Under the pieces are notes generated by a model. It saw only the letters and a list, made by a program, of their open reading frames with translations. It did no database searches and was not told the DNA's origin. From positions 23,610,780 to 23,674,779 of the forward strand of contig CM059194.1 in NCBI GenBank assembly GCA_030323885.1: 64,000 bases of DNA. The letters are read 5' to 3'. The translations under genes were made by a program, and so were the position numbers. The DNA comes from Branchipolynoe longqiensis. Taxonomy: Eukaryota; Annelida; Polychaeta; Phyllodocida; Polynoidae. Shown here piece after piece: positions 20,597 through 32,462 of this stretch; position 1 is the stretch's first letter; every line of letters starts with the position of its first letter.

Positions 20597-20801
20597 CTAG
20601 CTTTATGCCGAGCACCAGGCCATGTAGTGACAAGGACTGTAAGGTTTTGGTTTGACTCGGCTGGAGGCTAAATTCACTTACTACACCAGAAATGAATGCC
20701 TTATTGAAGTTATTCAGTTCACCATTTTTTCCGGCGATGATATTTTTTTTTAATTATTCATACAAATGAAATCCAGGGAAACACACAATACAGTTGTTTA
20801 A

Positions 20802-21128
20802 AGCTGCACAGTCCGATAAATGCATAACATTATCAAAACGAAAACATTGACCTAGATTTGATTCTACATATCAAACTTAGATTCTGCTGCACTTATTAGC
20901 ATGTGTTGCCAGTCAGTTTAACTAGAACATGTTACTGCAGAAGCCTATGTTGTCAGAATTTTTGTGTGTTTGCCAAAATTAATTTGGCAGGTTTGCATTT
21001 CGAATATCTCAAAAGTTAGCCATTTGAAATAAAAGCTACTTCAAACTGAAGTAAGATAGATTATAACGATTAACCTAATCTATTTATCTAAGAAAATGAC
21101 AAACTGAAAACCATCGGACTATGCAACT
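20802..21128 (-). mobile_element. TTAA-flanked MITE copy
   Basis: TTAA lies at 20798-20801, then AGCTGCACAGTCCGAT. The other end CCATCGGACTATGCAACT is clear, but its TTAA is replaced by an A-rich tract. Confidence 0.8.
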
Positions 21129-21369
21129 ACAAAAAAACAAAAAAAACTCGACATTTTTCACACGAATCCCTGAAGAGTGACATTATTGATTGATTGTTAT
21201 CGTATCATTTAAACAATACTGAGAGAAGAGGACAATTCTGAAACGCATAATTTAACATTTTTATTTTGCTATTACCATCGATGATTAAGCAATGCAACTT
21301 TCAATCGTGGACAATTGGGTTTCCTCCTCCCACTGCTCCTTTCCTAGTAACACAGAATGCCAGGCTACG

Positions 21370-21624
21370 TAGTGACAAGTATCATTTCTGTAAAACATAT
21401 TTATTAGGTTAGAAATTATAATTGACAGCTTAAAGTAACCTTTATATCAATGGGTACACTTTGCACCTGTTTGAAGTGAAAGCATGCAACAATTATTGCT
21501 GGCTTACACACCGAAATGGTGGGCACCATAGTCACCAGCAGTAACACTGAACAGGTTAACTGACTTTATTCTTTTCTATACAGCAATGCATGAAAATTTG
21601 ATGCTTTCATCAGACTATGCAACT
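21370..21624 (+). mobile_element. TTAA-flanked MITE, diverged, abutting the next copy
   Basis: The right end CATCAGACTATGCAACT meets TTAA (21625-21628), which also starts the next copy. The left part is decayed. Confidence 0.6.
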
Positions 21625-21628
21625 TTAA

Positions 21629-22170
21629 AGTCACACAGTCCAATGCTTTTGAGTTTCTGCTATTTTCTGAGACAAATACATTAGATTGATCATTACAATC
21701 TACTTTACTGCACAGTCGTTCAAAAGGCAGCTTGACATGGTGTTAACAGCGATACCACATGAACCACAGATTCCAGGATACACCCAGCTAACAGCAGCAG
21801 ATTCAAATTCATTGCTGCACATGACAACACTGAACAGAGCGTCCTTACCACATGTAGTAGGCCCTGATGGTGGAGACTCCGACTTGGCCCGAGCATACAG
21901 CTCAAACACTTTAATCGAATCTAATCTGTAGCTTGAAGTAATTTTAAAAATCTTAAATAGGTATTTGAAGTGCAAACATGCACAATTAATTTTGACAAGC
22001 ACGTCAAAACTCCACAGCATCATAGCATTAACAGGTTCTATTAAAGTGGTTCAGTATTTCTCTCGATGGAGCAACAAATGCTTGATAAGTGCACCAGTAT
22101 CTAAGTTTGATATATATGATCAAAAATAGGTGAATGTTATGGGTTCAAAAAGTTGATAAGCTATGCAGAT
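21629..22170 (+). mobile_element. TTAA-flanked MITE carrying a foreign insert
   Basis: The ends are intact with TTAA at 21625-21628 and 22171-22174. About 215 bp at 21711-21930 interrupt the family sequence. Confidence 0.75.
21711..21930 (+). pseudogene. LINE ORF C-terminal fragment inside a MITE
   Basis: The frame reads FKRQLDMVLTAIPHEPQIPG, then a segment containing AADSNSLLHM. This resembles the very end of ORF2 in several LINE clades. It sits inside the MITE without its own ends. Family similarity is judged by eye. Confidence 0.5.
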
Positions 22171-22308
22171 TTAATAGTACTACACCGCCCCGTTATGCCA
22201 CTGTGTTCACACTAGGATGGTAGTCTACAGTAATCCTATGTGATTGCACGATGCCGGATGCACAGGTCAACACTGAGTCACCATACCCCGCCCCCCCCCC
22301 CCACCCCA

Positions 22309-22636
22309 CCGGACGCGGTGGTCAAATCGATAGAACGCAGGCTTCCCGCGTGGAAGGTCGGGAGTTCGAATCACAGCCGAGTCAAACCATTGACTTATAA
22401 AATGTATACTTGTCTCTACCTAACCTGGCGCTTGGCATTAATAGGATAGGGAAAAGACTGGTCAGCAGAGTGTTAGGATAATGAGACGGTGTGGGATATC
22501 AGGTCATGGTTCTGGCGGCCTGGTCTCACTGTGGGGCAGCACTATACATTCACCATGAGTATGCACTGACACAAGTCGGTACCCGTTCTGATATAACCTT
22601 AGATGTTGTTAGGACATAAAACAACAAATTTGAACA
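22309..22636 (+). mobile_element. SINE-A, head type i
   Basis: The head GGACGCGGTGGTCAAATCG and box B GGGAGTTCGAATCA are clear. The body is complete and the tail has become AAACAACAAA. A C-rich run precedes it. Confidence 0.85.
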
Positions 22637-23002
22637 AACAAAGAAACTTACCCCCCGCACCCCCCTCCCTGTCAGTGTGTGCTTATGCTAGGACAATCAG
22701 CCACATCTCGCCCCTACCCACACTAAGCCCCAGACAATAGTAATACACTGAACGGCGTTTACCCTACGGCGATAAGCACTGATAACAATAAGCCCAGGGC
22801 AATTTGGTGACATAATAATAGGTTAGCCTCCACGTGTGTGTGTGTGTGTGGGAGGGTGTCCCAAAATGCACATAAACATGCATCCAATTAGGGTAACTAT
22901 CAAAATAAGAGAGTGGGTGTGTCAGGATAGTTGCCCATGGAACCTATTTTAGGGTAGCTACTTATATACTCACCTATTCATATATAAATACCGATTGGTG
23001 TT
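22637..23002. other. Unassigned spacer
   Basis: It has a short TG repeat near 22833-22850. No gene is seen. Confidence 0.35.
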
Positions 23003-23240
23003 CTCTGTGGCGGAGTGGTTAGAGTGTCTGACTTTTTTCTACGTCGGACTCCTAATCTGAAGGTCAGTGGTTCGATTCCCCATGCCCCCACCTCTGCCAA
23101 TTTGGATTTCCACCCCTGTGTATAACTTACAGTGTCATCAAAGGCCAGTTGCTCTCATACCATGTCTATGTGGTGTGGGAGGTTAAAAATCCATTGGGTT
23201 GGTAAAAGTGTAGGCTTGGGTTTTCTATCGACAAACTGTC
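23003..23240 (+). mobile_element. SINE-B, 3'-truncated copy
   Basis: The head TGGCGGAGTGGTTAGAGTG (box A) and GGTTCGATTCCCC (box B) are separated by a long arm, like a class II (Ser/Leu-type) tRNA. The body AGCTCTGCCGATTTGG-like block follows. Confidence 0.8.
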
Positions 23241-23607
23241 TAATGGTGAAAACAAGTCTATTCAGACTTATCCATGATAGGCAGTATAAATCTTTAAGAA
23301 AAAAACAGTCATTTTGTCAACACTGAGGCCCTGGTCTACCGGTCATAGCTATGATTAATTTATTTCTTTAACAAAATATTAAATACAACAATTTTTTTGT
23401 TAAAATATAAACAAAGATGGTATCTCATAGCAAATATAGTAATATTTTTTTTAAACGGTAGAAGCTTAGGTAATTAGCTTGTCTTCAAATACCCTCGTCC
23501 TGGTAAACAACAGGAATCACAGAGGTTCCGAAAAAATTAAGCTACCCAGAGGCTGATTAACTGCCCTTTCCAAGTTCCATGTCCCGGCTCTACGTAGTTA
23601 GCTAGTA
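23241..23607. other. AT-rich spacer
   Basis: Poly-T and poly-A runs; no gene or element ends seen. Confidence 0.35.
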
Positions 23608-23903
23608 CCGGATGCGGTGGCCGAATCGGTAGAGCGCATGCCTCCCGTGCGGAAGGTTGAGAGTTCAATTCTTGGTCAAGTCAAACCAATGACGTACACA
23701 ATTATTATTATGAGAGGGCAAGGACTGGTTGGCTCGGTGTCAGGATAATGTGACTGAGTGGGATATCAGGCCATGGTGCTGGCGGCCTGGTCTGCCAGTG
23801 GGGCAGCATTATAAAGTCAACATGAGTGCACACTGTCACAAGTCGGTGCCCGTTCTAGTATGACCTTAGATGTTGCCAGGACGTAAAACTCCAACAACCA
23901 ACG
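23608..23903 (+). mobile_element. SINE-A, head type i
   Basis: The head GGATGCGGTGGCCGAATCGG and a mutated box B (GAGAGTTCAATTC) are followed by a body with a short deletion. Confidence 0.85.
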
Positions 23904-24019
23904 TGGCTAGCTACATAATACTGACGAGGTCACAGAATAATCCCCAACAGTTGGTACCAAGCCCTGAAGGTGTGTGTAGGCGTTTTCACAGTGTGAAGAT
24001 CCATCAAATGCAGCCTAAA

Positions 24020-24520
24020 TTACTAACAAATTACTAACTATGGTCACATTATTCAAGTCTCTGGTGAGACCGCACCTGGAGTTTGCAAATCAAGTTTGGG
24101 CTCCTCATCTGGTTATGCAGATTGTAGCTCTGGAAAATGTACAACGTTGTGCAACAAAGATGATCCCAGGACTGGGAGAGATGGCATATGAAGATCGCCT
24201 GAGGAGACTTAAGCTACCAACATTGTCATATTGTCATCTCAGGGGAGATATGATAGAGACTTATTACTGGAGTATATGAGTGATGTCACAACAGGTTTAC
24301 CCAACCTCAGAATAGACAACAACAACAGAGGCCAACGGTATAAGATCTTCAAGGAGAGGCCCGCCCAGACTTGAGGTCAGGAAACACCCATTTTTCTTTC
24401 GGTGTGACAGCCCCATTAAACAGTTGTCCAGACCAAGTGGGTGAAGCACCAACTGTGGAAGCATTTGACAGACGGTTGGATAGATATTGGAGAGAACACC
24501 CACCACAATTATATGACTTC
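24020..24520 (+). pseudogene. LINE ORF2 3' fragment, frameshifted
   Basis: The first frame reads FKSLVRPHLEFANQVWAP, then ENVQRCATKMIPGL and LRRLKLPTLSYCHLRGDMIE, the well-known C-terminal region of CR1/Jockey/L2-type LINEs. After a frame change, VTAPLNSCPDQVGEAPTVEA and RRLDRYWREHP continue it. At least one frameshift and one stop break it. No RT core remains. Confidence 0.8.
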
Positions 24521-24617
24521 AGGGCTCCGTCGACCTCTATATGCGTGCAAAAAATAATAATTCTTTTTTACCACAACAAGCTATCATTAAAGGCCCAATA
24601 GGGCCTAGATCAGCCAG

Positions 24618-24943
24618 AAGAGGATATGTAAGTGAACTGGTAGAGCATGGGCCTCACATGCGGAAGGTCAGGAGTTCGGCTCCTGATCGAGTCAAACCAA
24701 TGACTTTAAAATTGATACTTGTCGCTTCCAAGCCTGGCATTCGGGATTGATAGGATAGGGTAAGGACTGGTTAGCTGTGTCAGGATAATGTGACTGAGTG
24801 GGATATCAGGTCATGGTACCGGCAGCCTGATTTCCCAGTGGGACAGCACTATAAAATCGTCATGAGTGCATACTGTCACAAGTCGGTACCCATCCTCATA
24901 TGACCTTAGATGTTGCCAGAAGGTAAAACTCCAACAACCAACC
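24618..24943 (+). mobile_element. SINE-A, head type i (diverged)
   Basis: Box A-like AGTGAACTGGTAGAGCATGG and box B GGAGTTCGGCTCCTG are followed by the full body and the tail CCAACAACCAACC. Confidence 0.85.
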
Positions 24944-25650
24944 ATGAGCAGCTAGTTATATTTATGCGTTTTAATAGTTATAATATTTTAATATCGGCGT
25001 ATTTAACGTATACTTTAGGATCTGTCACCAATTTTCCATATCAGAGCAATTGTATTATGTCCAACATTAGCTAAACTCGATTAAACAAATGCCAGTGCAA
25101 TTTGTTGCTCCACTTGGTAAAAATAAATTTGAAAAAAACACTATTTCCTCCCCTCCGGCAGTATTTGCTGGCCAAATAGTCCTTCGGAAAATAAAATAAA
25201 ATAAAAGACGGAAAGAAAATGAAAACAGAAATAAGACTAGCTGTCCATTGGGAGGGAAGCATTGCCAATGACAGATTTTCATGTTCCTTCTTTCCCTTAA
25301 GATTAAAAAGAGCCAACCATTTGATCACAAACACGGAAAGCATAGTGGAGCTAATAGAATATTAAACAATTAATCTAATTGAGATAACTAATTTTCACAT
25401 GAATTACTAAATAGTCGCATGCCTGACCTCCATATACTTAACATGGTTAGTCTACTTTCCAGGTTGCACTATAGTCCACGATATGTATAACCTGTAACTT
25501 ATAGGTTGTACACGTCGTGGATTATCAAACTAGACGAAACCATGAAGTGGTTGAGTCTAGTAGTTCCCTCAGCAATATGTAATCCTGTAAGGGACTTCCT
25601 TATTCATTTGTCAGCGAATTTCAGACACAATTGTCAGATATTAGAATTTT
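24944..25650. other. AT-rich intergenic sequence
   Basis: Frames on the - strand near 25067-25343 are Phe/Leu-rich without motifs and are not called. Confidence 0.35.
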
Positions 25651-25662
25651 ACCATTGGAACA

Positions 25663-25998
25663 TCTTGGTTGGTTGCTGGAGTTTCACGTCCTGGCAACAT
25701 TAAAGGTCATATCAGGACGGGTACCGACTTGTGACATGGTGCACTCATAGCGACTTTATACTGTTGCCCCACTGGGAGACCAGGCCACCAGCACCATGAC
25801 CTGATATCCCACTCAGTCACATTATCTTGACACTGAGCCAACCCGTCCCTGCCCTATCCTAATGATGCAGAGTGCCTGGCTAGGAAGCGACACGTATCAA
25901 TTTTTAAGTCATTGGTTTGACTCGATCAGGGTTCGAACCCCATGATCTACCAAAACGGGAGACGGATGCTCAACTCATTCGGCCATCCCGCCTTGTCC
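25663..25998 (-). mobile_element. SINE-A, full-length, head type ii, with target-site duplication
   Basis: ACCATTGGAACA flanks both sides (25651-25662 and 25999-26010). The - strand head reads GGCGGGATGGCCGAATGAG with box B GGGGTTCGAACCC. This fixes head type ii as a genuine SINE end. Confidence 0.9.
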
Positions 25999-26352
25999 AC
26001 CATTGGAACAGGAAAGAAAAGTAGTTGAGGCCAAACGCATGTACCAGTACCATTAGCACATTAGCAATAAAGGATAGACTACCTCGTAGGGTACATGAGA
26101 GAAGGGATCCAGTGGTCTCAACTTGTCTAAAAGTAAAGGGTCTTACAGTAGCACGGCTCCGCCGCGGGCATTAAGGACCCAAGCTTTGTTGTTTATTCTG
26201 GGATGTGGGAACATTGGGGGCATTCGACTGGGCCTCTCTATCCGAATATCAAAATATTTCCGAACAAATTCCTATTCGACTGGGACCGGAAGTGGGTTCA
26301 TATACCAATGACACACACACGCACACACAAAGACAGAGCGGGTGGTAGGTTT

Positions 26353-26400
26353 TTCGAGTTTTATGTCTTGGCAACATGTAAGGTCATATCAGAACGGGTA
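26353..26400 (-). mobile_element. SINE-A 3' fragment
   Basis: About 48 bp of the SINE-A tail region. Confidence 0.6.
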
Positions 26401-27166
26401 AAGATAGTCAGAGAGTCAGACAGAGAATTAGACAGAGAGACAGGCAGTCAGAGAGAACCGCCAAAGTTAGAGAGCACTAATGTGTAGGTGAAATCGGTCG
26501 GAGGAACGCTGTGCTGTGCCTGCAGCCATGCGCAGTTGTCGCACACCGGTGCAGGTGACGCCCGTGTTGACACTACCTATTCACGGTGCCATCGCCACCC
26601 AGCACGGAGAAGGCATTAAATAGAGACAGAAATACCTTATTTACCAACAGGTTATTTTTGTCCTTTTTTAAAACTTTTCTTTTAACTCTTTTTTGTTGGT
26701 GGGTCGGAGGTAGCAGTTGCCGCCCACCCTCTCTGAAAACTTCTTGACAAGAGACGAACCACACCAGGACATTTGAAGTCTAATAAATGAATTAACCTCA
26801 TCCAAATTAAAACAGATGTTCCATGTGGGATAGTTGGCCACAATGGCCCAAAGTACTAAGCATTCCAATTATATCTAGATCTGAATTAATCGACGTGTTC
26901 GGACATTCTTAATTGATGGATTACTTAAGCCCCAGTCACACTATGGCCAGCGTTCGATTGCGACCATTGCGTTGGATTTGATGTGGGTGGCTATTAGTGG
27001 CCTGCAAATAAGCACCTTGGCCACAGGATGCCTCCTAAATTCATGCATGCAGCATGTCTTTACTTTGTTTTACAAAATTACAATTTAAAAAAGTTATTTT
27101 ACTATTAATCAAAGTTGGGAATACAAATAGTTCATGGAAAGTGGATTATTAAACACAGTACATTAA
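26401..27166. other. Spacer; one transposon end at 26934
   Basis: A GC-richer patch lies at 26490-26600 with no supported exon. At 26934 AAGCCCCAGTCACACTATGG matches the cap of the cap-and-word MITEs and is followed by GCGTTCGATTGCGACCATTG. The other end is missing. Confidence 0.4.
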
Positions 27167-27480
27167 AATTGCATAGCGCGATGATTTTGAGTTCCTGTTT
27201 TTTTCTGAGAAAATATATTGGGCTGATTGTTATAATCTACCTTAGTTCGAAGTAACTTTTATTTTATATTGCTAACTTTTGAGATATTTGAAGTGCAAAC
27301 GATCCAAATTAATTTTGTCAAACACGCCAAAACTCTGGCACCATAAGCTTCTGCAGAAACAAGTTCTATACATTGGCTCGATATTCTGCTTTATGTGGTG
27401 ATAAATGTTTGATAAGTGCACCAGTATCTAAGTCAGATCTGTAGAATAAAATCTAGATCACTGTTTTGGTTATTAGGTAA
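27167..27480 (+). mobile_element. TTAA-flanked MITE, right end lost
   Basis: TTAA (27163-27166) precedes ATTGCATAGCGCGATG. The body follows to CTAGATCACTGTTTTGGTTA and then breaks off. Confidence 0.75.
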
Positions 27481-27604
27481 TAAAATCACTGCAAGAGATC
27501 CTCGCAAATGAGCAATTAGTATGAAATTGGCATGGCTCAAATGCAGTATTCAGGTATGGCATGGTGCTGTGACTGAGTAAACTAATACCACCCACTCACC
27601 CAAT

Positions 27605-27946
27605 GGAGTTGGTTGGTTGGTTGTTGGGAGTTTTATGCCATGGCAACATCTTAGGTCATAACAGGATGGGTACTGACTTGTGACAGTGCACACTCATGCC
27701 AACTTTATAGTGCTGCCCCACTGGGAGACTAGGCTGCCAGCACCATGACCTGATATCCCACTCAGTCACATTATCCTGACACTGAGCCAACCAGTCCTTG
27801 CCCTATCATAATAATGCCGAGTACCTGGCGAGGAAGCGACAAGTATCAATTTATAAATCATTGGCTTAACTCGACCAGGGTTCAAATCCTTATGATCTAC
27901 TAAAACAGGAGACGGACGCTCAACGCATTCAGCCATCATGTCTGGT
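27605..27946 (-). mobile_element. SINE-A, full-length, head type ii, with target-site duplication
   Basis: CTCACCCAAT flanks both sides (27595-27604 and 27947-27956). Confidence 0.9.
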
Positions 27947-27956
27947 CTCACCCAAT

Positions 27957-28520
27957 AGGTGAATGGGTGTATGGGTGTATATTGTAGCTCGACTCACTAC
28001 TTTGAGAAGAGACCAAAATTATATCAATTTTAGGGGCAGTATATAATGTCAACTTTATTTTTTTTTTATTTTTTTTTTTATTATGCGGCCCAGGGGGGTT
28101 GGGTCATGAACCACGAGATTCAATCCTGGGGAATCGCTGGCATAACGACCATCCCTCCTAGTCCTATATCACTGCAGCGTTGCCAACATTATGATTGTTT
28201 TTGTCTCTTCTTTTTTAAAGGGACAAAAATAGACTACCTTCAAGAATGAATAAGCCATGGCCTCGTTCAAACTCATTAAAATTATAGCTATATGTAACAC
28301 AGCCATGTGAGGATTTTTTTTTTTTTTGTGACAAGTTTTTTATTCTGCCCATAACGTATAAGCTCCCGTGAGGGTGCTTGTTTTCAACGCTGGACAGACC
28401 TAACAGCCAACATCTCTCTTACAATTTACAATCTAGTCTTTTTTTGTGTGTGTGTGTGGGGGGGGGGGGGCGGCGGTGGAGTAATAACAAGAAATAATGC
28501 AGCTTACGGTAAGAATAACC
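27957..28520. other. Unassigned spacer with homopolymer runs
   Basis: It contains T runs near 28060 and 28320 and a G run near 28460. No exon is supported. Confidence 0.35.
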
Positions 28521-28523
28521 CAA

Positions 28524-28599
28524 TAGTCCTACAGTCAACAATTTTAATTATCATATATATATATGAAAATTAATATTGTTGACGGTAGGACTATTGACG
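28524..28599. repeat. Imperfect palindrome around an AT core
   Basis: The left arm AGTCCTACAGTCAACAAT mirrors the right arm ATTGTTGACGGTAGGACT, with (AT)n in the loop. It may be a very short fold-back MITE. Confidence 0.6.
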
Positions 28600-29174
28600 G
28601 CAGGACTACTGAATATCAGCCTTATTCCAAAAATCCGCCACCAGTAATACTTCTGTTGATATAACTTAAGTATCAAACCGTGACGTGGTTCAATCTACAT
28701 GCACAGTGACATATTTCCAGTGATATATTATATATACCATTTCGTATATATGTATATAAGAAATGATATAAACTAGCATTTTTTTAAACCAACTCAGTGA
28801 ATCCCAGATTCTGAGTTGGTTGTAGTTATACCTTCAGCAAAAAAATATAACAATTGAATTGTTGAACAACACATGCAGAAAATGGTATACACACACACAG
28901 TAGACAACAAATATGTCGCCTTAATATAAGGAGTCATCCTATGTTCTCAATATTTTCACGGTAGTATAAAGCACGTGACGGACGTGGGGTGGGGGATGGG
29001 GGAAATTGTCAGCCATGTAGAAATTGTATAGCTTAATAAAATGTTGATAAACATAAACCATAATCGTGTTCTGTGATAGAATGATAACTTAGGGGGAGGG
29101 GTCTGGAAAAGTAGCTCAAAACTTTGGATGACACCCTAACTAGACGATCAATTTTAAAAAGAAGGAAAGCTTAC
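28600..29174. other. Unassigned sequence downstream of the signal-peptide exon
   Basis: On the transcribed - strand this would be intron. A small hairpin AACCAACTCAG/CTGAGTTGGTT lies at about 28787-28822. No further exon was recognised. Confidence 0.35.
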
Positions 29175-29239
29175 TCTGCCTGGACTTGAGCCAACAGAAG
29201 TCCCGCCAGAACGAGGAGGGGGCCTCTGGACCGCATGGT
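29175..29239 (-). CDS. Signal-peptide exon of a secreted or membrane protein (partial gene)
   Basis: On the - strand, TTATTTTTCAG precedes the exon and GTAAGC follows it. The ATG at 29236 opens MRSRGPLLVLAGLLLAQVQA, a textbook secretory signal peptide: basic N-terminus, Leu-rich core and a V-Q-A cleavage site. The exon ends two bases into the next codon. The likely first, untranslated exon lies at 32463 and upward and ends in a strong GTAAGT donor. Downstream coding exons were not found, so the mature protein is unknown. The cue is the combination of both splice signals with an ideal signal peptide. Confidence 0.6.
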
Positions 29240-29680
29240 CTGAAAAATAACAGGTATACAGAGCTATGCACAAAACGCAGAAACATATAAAACAGTATAA
29301 GATTAAAGTTGCACACTCCGATGGTTTTGGGTTTCTGACATAAATACATTTGTTTTTTTGGGGGGGGGTATTATTGACATTTGTCAGCGTCGGAGCACTG
29401 GTCTTCCGGCCATCTTACTATTGGAATTGACAGTCTAAATAATCTAAGTTTGGTCAGTGCTGTATTAGTCACAGCACCGATCCTGTAAGGGAGTGGCTCC
29501 TGCTGTATAATGTACAGCACCAGTCACTGTAGTTCATGCAAAAATGGGGAGCAGCACCGAGTAGAAGGTGTATACTCGGGGCAACTCAAACAATCATTGT
29601 GGGTTACATTTTTTTTTCTCTTATAAAACAAGTTTATAGTTGACAAGACATTTTGTCTGTCTTATATAATGTTCAGGGTG
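29240..29680. other. Intron sequence of the secreted-protein gene
   Basis: It holds a left-end scrap of the TTAA-flanked MITE (29297-29345) and a G run (29359-29367). A CACTGGTCTTCCGGCCAT scrap at 29398-29415 recurs at about 34437. No exon is seen. Confidence 0.35.
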
Positions 29681-29780
29681 GTGGCAGGGGAGGGGAGGGG
29701 AGGCCCATTGGGGTGGGTGGCAGGGGGAAAAACCCACAGGAGAGCAAGCGAGGATGCAGGGGGGGGGCAGGGGCAGGATT
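29680..29780. repeat. G-rich low-complexity tract
   Basis: GGGGAGG and GGGGGGG runs; no gene. Confidence 0.6.
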
Positions 29781-29789
29781 ACTGCGGTA

Positions 29790-31290
29790 GTCGTTCAAGG
29801 GCCTGAATAACCAGGGGGGCTCTATATGCATTTTTGAAGGCAAGTATTGTTTGTGTTTCTCTGACTCTGATAGGGAGGTCATTCCACATGACACTACCTT
29901 TGTAGATTGGTGCTCCGATATATTTATTTATTGAAGGGTGTGGTACATTGAACAGAATGGAGGCTCCTCTTCTTGTTATTCTATTTGTGTAAATTTTCGT
30001 CTTTTGCGCGTTTGTGCATTAGTGCCATGAGGTGTAGGTCCCTTCGTTCTGAGAGTATTCAATTTTGCTTTCTTGTGCAGTTCAGCCACACTGGGTGTCT
30101 TGCCTTGGTAAACTGTTCTCAGTGCCCGGTTCTGAATTCTTTGCTGTTTGATCTTTTGTTAAAAGCTCATATATGATGTCATTGTAATCTATAACAGCAA
30201 TATTGTGTAGTCTTGTACAGGAGCAGTGCAGTGTTTTCACTTATGAATTTCCTTAATTTCCTACCATTAGTATATTTTCATGGCACCATGTATTCACCTT
30301 ATCTAGCACCATGTCTGTTTGGGATGCAGCTGCCACAATATCTCTATTGTGTACTGTGAGTGCTGCATCATCAGCAAATAATGTAAATGTTGCTCTTTCA
30401 GATACTAGTGCTAGGTCATTAATAAAGATTAGGAATAGCAGGGGTCCTAGGGTGGAGCCCTGTGGCACCCCGGTCTTGACCCTACAGGTGGTAGACTCAT
30501 TGTTGTTTAGTTTTGTGCACTGCATCCTGTTCTTGATATAATTTGTGAAAAAATTATATGCTTTGTTGCCTAATCCAGCTCTTGCTACTTTCTGCATCAG
30601 GATCTCATGGTCAATTGTATCAAATGCCTTCTTGAAATCAAGGAAGACAGTGGTTGTTAGTTCACCTTTATCCATCTTGCCCAAAGGTTCATCCAGTAGA
30701 GATGTCAGAGCCCCTGTTGTGGATTTGCTTTTCCTAAATCCATTTTGCTGGTAGGTCACATAGTTGGATGATTCAAGGAATGCTTTAACTTGGTCATGTA
30801 TAATCTGTTCAATAATCTTTCCTGGAAGTGGCAGGATTGAAATTGGTCGCAGTTCACTGCAGTATCTTGGGCTATTGGTCTTGGGGATTGGGGTGACTGT
30901 AGCTACTTTCCATGCATCGGGGAAGATGCCTGTTTTAATTATTAAGTTGTACATATGTGTGAATTCCCTAATTAATGTTGTTATTGCCATCTTTATCAGG
31001 GCATACTGATGTCTTTTATACCAGATGATTTATAGGATGATATTTGATTTGTTCTGTCTAGGATTTCATCACAAGATGTTTCTTGGGATTTAGTTTGGCT
31101 TGGTAACATTTTTGTTGGCCTGTTCCTCGGTTAGATTTACAGGCTAACCTTTCTCCTATCTTGATGAAATAGTTATTGATTTCTTCAGTAAGTAAGTTAT
31201 CAGGTATCACGTTGCCAGATTCTTCATTGGAGAGGCTACTAATTTTGGTCTGGTTTTCTGGTTCAATCTGTTTGAGTACATGCCAGCATT
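29790..31290 (-). pseudogene. Decayed LINE with reverse transcriptase domain
   Basis: The best frame (30990 to 30253) carries RT motifs in order: PIPKTNSPRYCSELRPISIL, QNGFRKSKSTTGALTSLLD, TTVFLDFKKAFDTIDHEIL (motif A), GVPQGSTLGPLLFLIFINDL (motif B) and TLFADDAAL (motif C with catalytic FADD). Upstream (31290 to 31000) the expected linker appears in broken frames with stops. Downstream (30240 to 29800) the C-terminal segment LRKFISENTALLLYKTT and related pieces appear across several frames. It resembles Jockey/CR1-type LINEs. No endonuclease was found. It is a dead copy in the first intron of the secreted-protein gene, in the same orientation. Confidence 0.85.
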
Positions 31291-31502
31291 TTTCTACAAT
31301 AATCTGTTCAATAATCTTAACGATAACCTAAAAAAACAATGCTGCATGTATGTATCGTTTGGGAGCTTAATCAAAACTAGATTTGTGCGTGCGTTTTCAT
31401 GCATTTATCATTTTATGTTTGATCAGATTTTCAACCAACATCACGATCTGATGATGGCTCATTCACTACGACGGAAAATCAACTGAACACAGTAGTGTTA
31501 AT

Positions 31503-31850
31503 GAAAAAGCGGGTTAATGAATTGAGAGCCTAATTTCACAATCTAAGAAGCAACAATTGTTCTTTACATATGTCTTATTGATAGCTCGCTACCTTTGAGT
31601 TGAAAAATATAATATAATATCTAGTTTAATAATATTTAAAAGTGAAATCGACGGCGTTCTGTGGCCGCCATCTTGTCTTTTTGCATTCTCTCCTATTTCA
31701 CCAAGTCTGTGCCGATATAAGTAACCATTTGACACTGGAGGCAGGCATTCTACTTGCTGCTCCATACTAAAGCTATTTTCGTGTGTATTTACAGTACGTT
31801 GTCGTTCACCCATGTACTACAAGTACCGGGTGAATCTTTTATCTACCTGT
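31503..31850. mobile_element. Relative of the 9-bp-TSD MITE, left TIR missing
   Basis: It is almost identical to 1563-1899 from AAAGCGGGTTAATGAATTGA to the right TIR GTACCGGGTGAATCTTTTAT. A second GTGAATCTGTTATCTAC end follows at about 31890. Confidence 0.75.
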
Positions 31851-32462
31851 ACTGCTGCAGTAGGCTACTGTAACTTAAACTTGTTAAGTACAGGGTGAAT
31901 CTGTTATCTACAATACAATGTCAATGATTATCTACATTACAATCATAACAATGTCAATGATGATGATCATCATCATGGCATGCTTCATTGAATGATGATC
32001 ATAATGACATGCATTGCCATTCAATTGATTGGTGCGATAACTGATAAGCACACCTGTAATTGACTAACCATATTAATTATTATATATGCTTGCCGACAAA
32101 CTTTGCAATCAATCCAATTATATTCAATTCTTCTATTTTAACTCTCTGTGGGGTATGTTTACAATAAACTGAGGAGATACAATAAATGCATACAAATTCC
32201 TTACAGACAGAAAGGATCCCAGAAATTTAGAAAAGCGATGCTTGTCTAGCTGGTCTCCCTGATGTGAATGAACAACTTCAACAAGTGATGACAATAACAA
32301 ATGATTAAAATAATGTGTGTGAATGGCAATGTGAACACCAAGGTGTACGGCTTTAAATGTTCTGAATTGTATCAAATTACTACAAACTAGCCCACTACTC
32401 AGTCTAGCGCACTAGTTAGAAAGCGATACTGAAGTGAAGAGTGAAGTAAACAACAAACTTAC
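31851..32462. other. Intron sequence, unassigned
   Basis: It includes a small ATGATGATCATCATCAT-type simple tract near 31958 and a - strand frame (32375-32133) without motifs. Confidence 0.35.

Noticed and set aside
22309..22385. Functional tRNA gene
   Set aside because: Good A and B boxes, but it is the head of a dispersed SINE-A with body and tail, as at five other sites.
25067..25343. Phe/Leu-rich frames on the minus strand resembling membrane segments
   Set aside because: Biased AT-rich composition; no splice sites or family features.
29673..29894. Pro/Leu-rich frame
   Set aside because: Translation of a G-rich tract adjoining LINE remains.
32133..32375. 80-codon minus-strand frame in the intron of the secreted-protein gene
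   Set aside because: No acceptor/donor pair or motif supports it as an exon.
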